Assembly (NCBI GenBank): GCA_963776465.1
Contig: CAVZMV010000002.1
Span: forward strand, 186,001-250,000
Direction: 5' to 3'
DNA: 64,000 nt
DNA from: DASRHK01 sp963776465
GTDB lineage: Bacteria; Pseudomonadota; Gammaproteobacteria; Nevskiales; Nevskiaceae
The notes under the pieces are model-generated. The model made no database searches, had not been told where the DNA came from, and saw nothing but the letters and a program-made list of their open reading frames with translations. How positions within the stretch are numbered: position 1 is the stretch's first letter; every line of letters begins with the position of its first letter. Shown here in pieces: positions 1 through 8,534 of the stretch. Made by a program: the position numbers and the translations under genes.

Positions 1-660
1 ATCGTAAGAACAGATCTCGAAGCGGCAGATGGCAAGATGATTCTTGCCTCGCAATTCGACAAGAAATCGGTCAACGAGTTATTGGCCGACTTTCTGCTGC
101 CCTATTTGCAAAGCGCTAATCGAGCGCAGCTCCTCGGAGCTATCAACGAAGCCGTTCGGGACGCCGACACGAACGCCGTGGTGGCGAATTGGCTTCACGA
201 AAAGGTCGTCACCCGGATCCGCTTTTGGCCAATAGGCACTGAGTTCTTGTTTATTTGGCACGGCCCCGCGGGGTCGTTCGCGGTCGTAGAACGGATCATG
301 ACGTTGCTCTCGTCGCTCGCAATAGAGCTCAAGAGCAGCGCACGCAAGGATCTCTGGGAAGCACTTATCGGATTGCCAGCTGGTTCCGTCACCACATTGG
401 CCGCCTTGGTTAACAAGACGCATCACGCCGCGGACGTCGTGAAGCGCGCGGTACTCGAGGCAACTTCGTTGGGCCTTTTGTCCGTCGTCTATCGAGTAAG
501 GACATCCGAGCTTCTTTTGGAAGGTCCAAACGACTGGACCGCCGACCTCAAAGCGCTCGACCGTACATTTACAGTTGCAGACGGACACTCAATCGACGGC
601 AGCGACCCCAACTCGATTGAGGTCGCATTCAAACGAATGAGTCGTGGGGCGGCACCGTGA
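1..660 (+). CDS. Winged-helix-like hypothetical protein, 5' end outside the window
   Basis: The reading frame is open from the first base, so the protein may begin upstream; the first ATG inside the window is at 37 and would give 207 residues, without a convincing ribosome binding site. I do not recognise the family. Residues about 105-155 (from ATG 37) read like a small winged helix: a helix-rich stretch around DLWEALIGLPAGSVTTLAAL followed by a recognition-helix-like VVKRAVLEATSLGLL and a short strand pair. The stop codon overlaps the GTG start of the next gene (GTGA), so the two are translationally coupled. It may be the recognition or regulatory partner of the nuclease-like protein downstream; that role is inference. 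Confidence 0.6.
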   Translation: MVRTDLEAADGKMILASQFDKKSVNELLADFLLPYLQSANRAQLLGAINEAVRDADTNAVVANWLHEKVVTRIRFWPIGTEFLFIWHGPAGSFAVVERIMTLLSSLAIELKSSARKDLWEALIGLPAGSVTTLAALVNKTHHAADVVKRAVLEATSLGLLSVVYRVRTSELLLEGPNDWTADLKALDRTFTVADGHSIDGSDPNSIEVAFKRMSRGAAP

Positions 661-1328
661 CAGCCGACACGTCCTATCGACTGTTGGAGCTCCTTCGCGA
701 CATGGCCGCTCAGGGTAAAGATCCCGATGACGAGGTGTACGCGTATTTGTGCACTACTGATTTAAAGCGCCTTAAGCATTGGCTCGCGCGACTGGAACGT
801 GTTGCTGCCTTGCCGACCACAGGCTCTGGGATCAAAGCAAAAGCAAAGCGCGGTCAGAAATCCAACTTGATTGGGACAATCTTCGAGCGCCTCATTCGCG
901 TTCTCTTAGATGGCTGCAAAGGCATACATCATGACGGCAACATCCGGACAAGCACTTCGGAGATCGACTTCCGCGTTAAATTTGGGCCGTTAGCGAGCGC
1001 CATCCCGATGTTTCGGGCCGCAGGGACGCATGGAATCGGAGAAGCCAAATGCCTCACCAGTGGGCCTAAGACTGAATGGATCAACGAATTGGCCGGTTTG
1101 CTGGGGACCCATGGTGCGACGTTGGCTATCCTGTTCACGGCCTGTGCCCCGAAGCGCCTTCGCGGTGATCTTAGGACCGCGATCGGGATGCACGCGGTTC
1201 AGGGAAAAGCGATCGTTCCATTTGGGCTCAAGCAACTTCACCAAGTCCGAGACGGCGACAATTTTTTACGTCTGCTTGCAGACCAACATGTCGATGTAGC
1301 GACGCACGCGACACATTTGCAGATATAG
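657..1328 (+). CDS. PD-(D/E)XK nuclease-like protein
   Basis: 223 residues, GTG start overlapping the upstream stop. The middle of the protein carries the arrangement expected of a restriction-endonuclease-like fold: a helix with Glu77 in GTIFERLI, then SEID with Asp104, a hairpin, and GEAK with Glu129 and Lys131, i.e. E...D...E-x-K. The N-terminal 65 residues are helical and end in a basic, Gly/Lys-rich linker, a plausible DNA contact. There is no ATPase or methyltransferase domain in it. Together with the upstream gene it forms a two-gene (or longer, continuing to the left) unit in an island of defence-type genes, so a restriction or abortive role is the likely function. No family name can be given with confidence. 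Confidence 0.6.
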   Translation: MTADTSYRLLELLRDMAAQGKDPDDEVYAYLCTTDLKRLKHWLARLERVAALPTTGSGIKAKAKRGQKSNLIGTIFERLIRVLLDGCKGIHHDGNIRTSTSEIDFRVKFGPLASAIPMFRAAGTHGIGEAKCLTSGPKTEWINELAGLLGTHGATLAILFTACAPKRLRGDLRTAIGMHAVQGKAIVPFGLKQLHQVRDGDNFLRLLADQHVDVATHATHLQI

Positions 1329-1471
1329 CCTAGGGCTGCGAGAACGATAATTGCCTGATATCGCCTACTGATCATTGATCCTGCCATAGGCGCGCCCCAA
1401 TCGGGCGTCTGGCGCAAGCATGGACTCACGCTGCTAATTTTGCAGCTTCAAAGAAAACAAACGAGGGAGTT

Positions 1472-1846
1472 ATGTCCCAGAAGGATGATGAGCTGCACAC
1501 ATGTGCCCACTGCAGCGGAAGTGGAACCTGCAAGACTGGCTCAGCGGGAGAGAGTTGCGCCGTTTGCGTCAAAAAGAATGAGCTCAGAAAAGGTACGTAC
1601 ACCGGTCTAGCCTGCGGGACCTGTGGAGGGCTAGGAAAGACTGACTCGTTCACGTATCGAATAACGCATCGGACACAGCCAGCGTTGGCAATCATCCTGG
1701 TGGTTATCCCGCTATTCCTGATCGGATTCTTCTCGATAACAGAAAGCCAATATTTCCATGAGATTCTTGCTTTCTGCACTACCGTCATCGGAAGCGTGAC
1801 GGGATTCTACTTCTCTACGCGTGCGCGCACCGAAGCCAAGTCATAG
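1472..1846 (+). CDS. DnaJ-type zinc-finger protein with two membrane helices
   Basis: 124 residues. The N-terminal half has two CxxCxGxG-type knuckles, CAHCSGSG near residue 11 and CGTCGGLG near residue 49, with a further CAVC between, matching the cysteine-rich zinc-binding module of DnaJ chaperones. No J domain is present. Two hydrophobic segments follow (about residues 70-90 and 97-117), ending in a short basic tail, so the zinc domain probably sits on one face of the inner membrane. An AAGAAAAC-rich and GAGGGAG stretch just upstream gives a good ribosome binding site. It stands alone between the nuclease-like gene and the HNH remnant; function unknown, perhaps a membrane-linked accessory of the island. 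Confidence 0.6.
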   Translation: MSQKDDELHTCAHCSGSGTCKTGSAGESCAVCVKKNELRKGTYTGLACGTCGGLGKTDSFTYRITHRTQPALAIILVVIPLFLIGFFSITESQYFHEILAFCTTVIGSVTGFYFSTRARTEAKS

Positions 1847-1988
1847 CAGGAAGTGCGACGCCTTCGGGCGGCGCTTATTGAGGCGTGAGAACCTTATGGT
1901 TTCGGCGCATTGCTACAGCCTTGCGAAATCCAAGAGCGGGAGACCGCCCAGAGCTTTAGCCGCCGGCTGCAGCGCTATGGGTTTTCCT

Positions 1989-2895
1989 CTAGCTGTCTTC
2001 ATCGATGGAAAAGAGTTTGTCGTCGCTATCTGCAAGCGGCACTTCCAATCGATGCGCCAAGTAGCTGCCTGGTCCGGCGGCGAGGACGACTGTCTTCAGA
2101 ATTGGTAGTGACTTGGCAACGACCTCTGCAGCGTCCTTCTCACCAAACAGGCCGATAACTCGAAAACTGCAGTTCCACTCGAGTGCCCACGACCAGCAAA
2201 CGGCGCACGGATGTCGCCTAATGATTGCCTTGAAGAACCCGTCGGCACCGATTGCACGAGCGCGCAGTGGCCAATCACGGACCACATCTGCAAAGGCCCG
2301 GTTGACCTCGTTTCCCCAGTCAGCTTTGCGAGATTCCAGCAGTGGGAAGAAACCTCCGGGAATATAGCCGCCCGTTTTTGTGTGGGACTGGTTACGTGAG
2401 CCAATGGAAGAGACCTTCGATGTGCATCCGCGCTAGTTGAAACACTCGGTCGCTGCTCACTTGTGGCGGCGCCGTCATGTTGAAGGTCAGTTGCGCGGGG
2501 CCGAACGGCACCTTGATGACGAAATGTTCGGCACTGTCTTTGACCGGGCGTCCTGTGCGTCGGCTGAAGCTTCGTTCTGCCTTTCGCGCAGCCTCGGCCG
2601 CCAGGGATTGGTCTACAGGCTCACGTTCACCCATGGGGTGCCGTTGGAGTGTGATTGCCGAGATGTCGTTTTCCAGATCGGCCTTGCGCCCGTTGCAAGC
2701 GCTGCAAGCGCTGCAAGCATTGAGAAGCAGATTCCACTGTCGATTGAGCTTCCCTTTAGGTACGAACCGTCTGCCGATCAGGTGCTCCTTCGTCTCCTCG
2801 CCTTTCGCCAGATGCTTGCCACAGTAGACGCATCGGATGTTATCGAGACGCACCGGTCGATCCGGTGGAAATTCAAGAAGGTCTTGATTGTCCAC
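1989..2895 (-). pseudogene. HNH endonuclease, broken by a one-base deletion
   Basis: The first 167 codons (2895 down to 2392) carry an HNH-type zinc-knuckle nuclease start: CVYCG, then KEHLIGRRFVPKG with the HNH histidine, and a second pair in CSACNGRKADLEN. The frame stops at TAA 2392-2394, but a neighbouring frame continues without a break from about 2394 to the TAG at 1989, reading NQSHTKTGGYIPGGFFPLLE and onward as a sensible C-terminal half of about 135 residues. A single missing base near 2393 therefore explains the split; the intact protein would be about 300 residues. The second cysteine pair is preceded by an extra Cys-Ser-Ala unit from a 9-base tandem duplication (about 2693-2717). 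Loss of the C-terminal half probably inactivates it if the shift is real. Confidence 0.65.
2693..2718. repeat. 9-bp tandem duplication inside the HNH motif
   Basis: Consecutive near-identical copies of CAAGCGCTG lie in the HNH gene and add an extra Cys-Ser-Ala to its second zinc knuckle. Such a short in-frame duplication is typical of replication slippage. Confidence 0.5.
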
Positions 2896-3062
2896 GAGCC
2901 CACTATCGCCGATTACGAGTAGTCACTGCCCTGGTAGCGGTCGGCAGTTTTTTAACAGCGTAATTCGAATATGACGAAATCGCATCCGAGCCTAACTATG
3001 CGAATCGCTCGGCAGACTGGTCAAGCAATCGCTCGCTTTGCCAAAAGCCACGAAGAACCCGC

Positions 3063-3088
3063 GACGGTGTGATCGCCGTCACACCGTC
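3063..3088. repeat. Perfect inverted repeat upstream of the RHS gene
   Basis: GACGGTGTGA and TCACACCGTC form a perfect 10-bp dyad around a 6-base centre. It lies in the 350-base gene-free stretch (2896-3246) between the HNH remnant and the RHS toxin, about 160 bases before the RHS start. It is not followed by a T-run, so it is more likely an operator or a transcript hairpin than an intrinsic terminator. Nothing else recognisable was seen in this stretch. Confidence 0.4.
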
Positions 3089-3246
3089 ACGTGATCGGAA
3101 GTGCGATCGGTAAGAAAACTCTACAGCGCCTTTTTGTACAGGTATTACACTGCGCGTCGCCAGTTCATCAACGGCTGGCAAACAGGATTCTTAACTTTTC
3201 GATCGCCGCCACGCCTTCTTGGCGTTGGCAAGTCACAGGGAAAATC

Positions 3247-6200
3247 ATGCTTGCATCGTGCAACTCGCGCGCTTCTACGCGCGTGTCGGTAGGACTGTTG
3301 TTTTCACTTTCTGCCTCATCAATGGCTTCGCTTTTCGTCTCGCCTGTCGCGCAGGCGTCTTCTTACGACATGCTCACTGACTACGCCGTCGAGCGAGTCA
3401 ATCACGCTCGCGAAAACGCTCCCATCCCCGTCGACGGCGCCTTCGGCGATCAAACGAGCCTGTACAACGGCACCGTCACGTTCAGCAATGCAGACATTTC
3501 AGTGCCTGGGAACTCCCAGCTTCCTGTGGAATTGCGACGCGCCTTCGCCGTCGAAGATCGCAGAGAAACCAACGGGCTGGGAGCCACTGGTAAGTTCGGC
3601 GGTTTTGGTGACTGGGATTTGGACATCCCCAACCTACACGGCACGTTTGCTCAGACCACGGGGTGGCAAACTAGCAGTGGATCCGACCCAAATGCCAGAT
3701 GCAGTAACCCCGGCCTGCCCGCCTTTACCTCTGGATCGTTCAATGTCTACGACATTTGGGATACCTACGCCATGCATGTGCCCGGCGCAGGTGACCAACA
3801 ACTGCTGATTAACGACGTTGCCGGCACGCCCCAACCGACTAACGCCACGACCCACCCTTGGATCACCAAAGATTTCTGGGTTCTTAGTTGCAAGGCAACC
3901 ACTGCCAACGGCTATCCGGGCCAAGGCTTCATCGCAACGAGCCCGCAAGGCGTGAGGTACACCTTTGACTGGGTAGTCTCTAAAGGAACCTCGTCGCTAG
4001 CCAAGAAAGGTAACCCCGCTACCGGTACCGGCCCCCTCACTGTTGTGCCTCTACCTCGAGTGACTGTGTACTTTCTTGTCACACGGATCGAGGATCGATT
4101 TGGCAACTGGGTCACGTATAGCTATCAGGGTGACAAGCTCTCGTCGATCCAATCGAAAGACGGCCGAACAATAACGGTGACGTACAACGGTGATTTCGTT
4201 GAAAGCGTGAGTTCCGACGTGGGTACCTGGCTCTACGGCTATACGAGCGGCCGGCTGGCAAGCGTTACAAGACCTGATGGCTCAGCTTGGGGGTATGCGC
4301 ACAGCGGTTCGCTATACATCTACTCGGAATACCCGGCGGCCGAAGGTGAGCCGGATTACAACTGCAAGCCCGGCATTATTGACGGCAGCTTCACATACAC
4401 CGTAACCAATCCCACGAAGGCGACGGCCGTTTTCAGCTTCGCCGCCAAACGACACTGGCGGCAATATGCGCCTAAGTTTTGTACGGTGGTTATGGATCAA
4501 GGTTCCTACCTCAAGCTGCCTCTTTATTTCGACGTATTCTCGCTGACCAGCAAAGTTGTTACCGGGGCCAGCCTACCTTCTATGACTTGGTCGTACGTCT
4601 ACGGGTCCTGGCCTGGGAGGAAATCCGGTCAACTATGGGCTCAACTGCCCGGCGGAGTGTCCGACCAGCAAGGTCACTAGCGTCGCTGGACCTGGGCCCA
4701 AGTACCGAGCGTTACACATATGGAATCAAATACGAAGCTAACGAGGGTCAGCTTATCGGGAAGTCCACCGGTTCCAGTGCCACCGATATTCTGGAAGTAG
4801 TTTCCAACACGTACGTCACCAACGAGGATGTGGGGAATCAGCCATTTGTCGCGGTAGGCCGCCTGCCCAGAGGGACCATGGGCGACCGGTTCAGCGCGGC
4901 TTGGCTACGCCCGGTGAGGATCACTCAAACGACCGTGAACGGCGACACCTATACGGCCGAAACGACTCTGTTCGACGGGTTCGCGCGCTCTCGCACCGTC
5001 ACGCGCTCGAGCTCGGCTGGGCTAACTCGCACCGACACAACTGCCTACTACGACCAGCTTTCGCTCTGGGTGTTGGGGCAAATCGCCTCCAAGACCAATA
5101 CCAATACCGGGGCGATCGAATGGAACGCGACCTATTTTCCGGGGCTGGCATTGGTTGATACCACCTACGCGTTCGGCTTGCTGCAGCGCAAGCACTTCTA
5201 CCATCCTGACGGCACACTCTGGGTTATCCAAGACGGGTTAACTAGATCGACCGCGCTCACAAACTGGAAGCGGGGAATTCCGCAGCTGGTCACCTATGCC
5301 GACTCTCAATCCAAGTCTGCCGTGGTCGACAACGCCGGGCTTGTGAAATCCATCACCGACGAGCGCCTCAGCACAACCAAATATGGCTACGACACCTTAG
5401 GCAGGCTCGCAAGCATCGAATACCCGTCTCCCGACACCATGGGCTGGTGGCCCGAATCGTTCGCACGCCAGTTTGTTTCCGGCGAGCTTGGCATGCCTGC
5501 CGACACTTGGCGGACTATCGATGTGAAGGCAGCGCACCTGATCACGACGTATTTCGACGCACTCATGCGTCCTGTTCTCGTCGCCGACGGCATCGTGGGA
5601 TCCAGAACTGTGCGCTACGTCAGGCGCACCTTCGATATCGACGGGCGCGTAACCTTCGAGTCGTATCCTTCAAATCAGTCATCCGCAACCGCCGGCGTCA
5701 AGAGCACGTACGATGCGCTCGGTCGACTCACTTTGCGCGAAACCACCGATGGCATAACTCTCGAAAGGACAGAATATCTGCCCGGTAATAAGAAAAGGGT
5801 GACCGACGCAGACGGCAAGATTACAACCATTACGTATCAAGCGTTCGACCAGCCGGAGTACCAGCCGCCCGACCCTTATCCAAGCCCCCGAGAATCAGAC
5901 CACCTGGATCGGCCGGGGCGTCTTGGGCTTCGTAAGTTTTGTTCAGCAGAGCGGCGCATGGAGCGGTGGTGCTGCGACGGCTACCCGGACATTCGAATAC
6001 GACAATAATAAGCGTCTGTGTCGGCGCACTGATCCGGAATCCGGATCTACAGTATTTGGGTACGACGCGGCCAGTCAGCTTGCTTGGGAAGCAAAGGGTC
6101 AGACCGGCTCGGGTTGTCTCAGCGCAGAGCCAACAAATGCGACCAAATTGACTACTACCCGCGTGGGTGGAAAAAGACCGACGACTATCCGAACACAGCC

Positions 6201-7931
6201 GAAGACGTCTCGTATGGCTACGATGAAGTGGGAAATCTCACGAGCGTATCTAACTCCGTCGCAACGTGGACATACACCTATAACAAGCTCAATCTTATTG
6301 AGACCGAGCAAGCCGTCATCGATGGCAAGACGTTCTTGCTGGACCCTTCGTACAACACGACCGGAGACCTATACACCCTGACCACGCCTGGTCAATACAT
6401 CTATTACGATCCGAACGTATGGGGAGAGCCAACACGGCTGGGTAACGCGGTCACGAGCGTGGAATACCACCCAAATGGCCTTGTCTCGAGCTACACATTA
6501 GGCAATGGGCTGACCTATTCGTTGTTGCTGGACAATCGCAAGCGCCCTTGGCAGCAGGAGACCAAGGACGTAGGCACACCCGTCCAGCGCTATGTATACG
6601 GCTACAGCGACGCGAATGATTTGCTGTCAATTGATGACACAGCCGACAACGTTGATGACCTGGCAGCGACCTATGATGGCCTCCATCGTCTTTCCACTGC
6701 GACAGGCACGTGGGGAAGCTACGTGTATACCTACGACACCCTCAACAATGTCCGTAGCCGGACATTGAATGGGTCGAGCAATTTGGTGTACGGCTATAAC
6801 GCCGCTAATCAACTCGAAACTATCACTGGCTCACTTAGCCGGTCATATAGCTACACGCCGCGCGGTCATATTTGGAACGATGGCAGCAAGATCTTCTCGC
6901 TAAACAGCCTCGGGCAGATCACGGGCATCAGTGGGAATCTTGGGACCTATTCGTACGACGGTAACGGCAAACGTATCAAAACCGTTAAGGGTGCTATCAC
7001 TGAGTACACGCTGTACAACCGCGCTGGAGAAATGGTGTATGTCGAAAACGCGTCAGCGAAATCGGATTTTCTGTTGCTAAACGGGAAACCGGTCGTACAA
7101 GCGGTCAAGGCCGGCGCGACTACAACGCTTAGATATCTGCACACGGATCTGCTTGGATCCGTGCGTAAGGTTACGGATCAAGCCAAAGGCGTCATGTATC
7201 AAGAACACTTTGACCCGTACGGCGACAAGCTCAACGACATTCCCGCCAAAGTCGGTTACACGGGGCATGCCTATGACGTTGAGACTGGGTATACGTACAT
7301 GCAGGCGCGCTTTTACGACGCCGCTGTTGGACGGTTCCTGTCAACAGACCCAGTATCGTTCCAGGAGACGAACCCATTTACCTTCAATCGATACAGCTAC
7401 GCAAACAACAATCCTTACAGCTTCAGTGATCCGACTGGTGGGTCCCCGGTACTCGCAGTCGGCTTAGCGGTTGGAGGCTATGTCGCTGCCAGTGGATGCG
7501 CCGCAACCCCCAGCTGCACAAAGGCGGTATCAGATGTTGCTGCTAAAGCGGTTGGCGCCTTAACAGGCGCTATCAACACCGCGTCGGAGACTTTGTCTGA
7601 CGCGATGACGAACGTCGTGAATGCGAGTGCCGCCGAGGACTCGACTCCAGCTAACACCGACGGTCCCAAGTCGGGTTATGTAGACACGAAAGAAGGACGA
7701 TCCATCCCCAACCGAACAACGGACGTAACTAAGGATGACTTCGAAGCCGGTCTAAAGGAGGCCGGCTATACGGGCCAGCCCAGCAAAGACGGCAAAACCA
7801 CCCAATTTGAAAAGCCGGCGAGTTCCACGACCTACGGCACGCGTGACACATCCAAAACTGGAGGTCCCACAGCTGACGTGAAGGTCGACGGCGAAACCAA
7901 GGTAAAGATTCGCCTGAAGGGATCCTCGTGA
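3247..7931 (+). pseudogene. RHS-repeat polymorphic toxin, interrupted by four frameshifts
   Basis: One RHS protein of about 1,560 residues spread over three frames. The start at ATG 3247 gives a signal-peptide-like N terminus ending VAQA. YD-type repeats follow (YGYTSGRLASV, YGYDTLGRLASI, YGYDEVGNLTSV, YSYDGNGKRIKTV and others), then the RHS core cap with LHTDLLGSVRKV, YTGHAYD, ARFYDAAVGRFLSTDP, ending at the DPTG junction near 7,430. The frame changes at about 4,604 (+1), 4,704 (+1), 5,868 (+1) and 6,150 (one base missing); each side reads as continuous RHS sequence, for example NPVNYGLNCPAECPTSKVTS between the first two. The C-terminal tip beyond DPTG is the variable toxin. Lower GC than the rest of the window suggests transfer. 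If the indels are sequencing errors the toxin is intact. Confidence 0.8.
7441..7928 (+). other. RHS C-terminal variable tip (candidate toxin domain)
   Basis: About 162 residues after the DPTG junction. A hydrophobic Ala/Gly-rich segment (VLAVGLAVGGYVAASG) with a Cys pair comes first, perhaps aiding membrane passage. A compact last 75 residues follows, with DDFEAGLKEAGY, TTYGTRDTSKTGGPTA and KVKIRLKG. That ending resembles small RNase-type tips of contact-dependent toxins in size and strand pattern, but I cannot assign a family. Catalytic candidates are the Arg, Asp and Thr of the TYGTRDTSKTG stretch. Confidence 0.45.
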
Positions 7932-8428
7932 ACGTGTTCACAAAGGATAGAGCGCAGTTCGAAGCCTTGCGTGATGCTATTCATAAACTTTGTGATGTAG
8001 ACAAACGTGTACTCGCCGGTGGCCACCAGTTCGAGATCAGCTACGACTTTGACATGCTCTTTACGAGGGCATTTTTCTCGGCGCTGCATGCTGCTGCGGA
8101 GTTTGCCGGTGACTCGTCTTACGACGTACTTTGTTTAGATCCCAGTCCAACCGATTACTACGAGAGACACTTTGGTGTGTTTCCGATCGCCTCGGCGGAA
8201 GCTTCGGAGCGTCCTGAGGACATACTCTTGAGGCTTACCGCTGACCCTGGAGGCAGCCGTGCGGACTCACTCAGCTCAAGGGGCGACGTTGTAGTTCTCC
8301 TCCCTAGAAAGCGAAGATGGCTCGTACTCGCGACGAGAGAGGACGACAGCTTAAAGTTGCATTTTGAATCCCCCGACATCGCGAGCGTGTTTCGCGAACA
8401 AGTCAGCGCCCTTCAAATTCAAAAATGA
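7928..8428 (+). CDS. Probable immunity protein for the RHS tip
   Basis: 166 residues, acidic, no signal peptide or membrane helix. The GTG start at 7928 overlaps the RHS stop (GTGA), the usual layout of a polymorphic toxin and its cognate immunity gene. The sequence is an alpha/beta mixture with HQFEISYDFDMLF, a YYERHFG patch and a C-terminal WLVLATREDDSLKLHF strand pair. I recognise no named family. Assignment rests on position, size and charge; the protein would neutralise the adjacent tip in the cytoplasm of the producer and its kin. Confidence 0.6.
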   Translation: MNVFTKDRAQFEALRDAIHKLCDVDKRVLAGGHQFEISYDFDMLFTRAFFSALHAAAEFAGDSSYDVLCLDPSPTDYYERHFGVFPIASAEASERPEDILLRLTADPGGSRADSLSSRGDVVVLLPRKRRWLVLATREDDSLKLHFESPDIASVFREQVSALQIQK

Positions 8429-8534
8429 TGTCTAGCCCAGTAATGCTGCGCATTGTGTCGCCACTGAAGTGAACGGGATAATTCGCGCGGCGCGACGCGC
8501 GACCGCGCCGCGGGGGCGCGCCAGTCAGGTGCCG

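Noticed and set aside
1821..2158. Plus-strand frames downstream of the zinc-finger gene
   Set aside because: They overlap the coherent C-terminal half of the HNH gene on the other strand and show no protein-like features.
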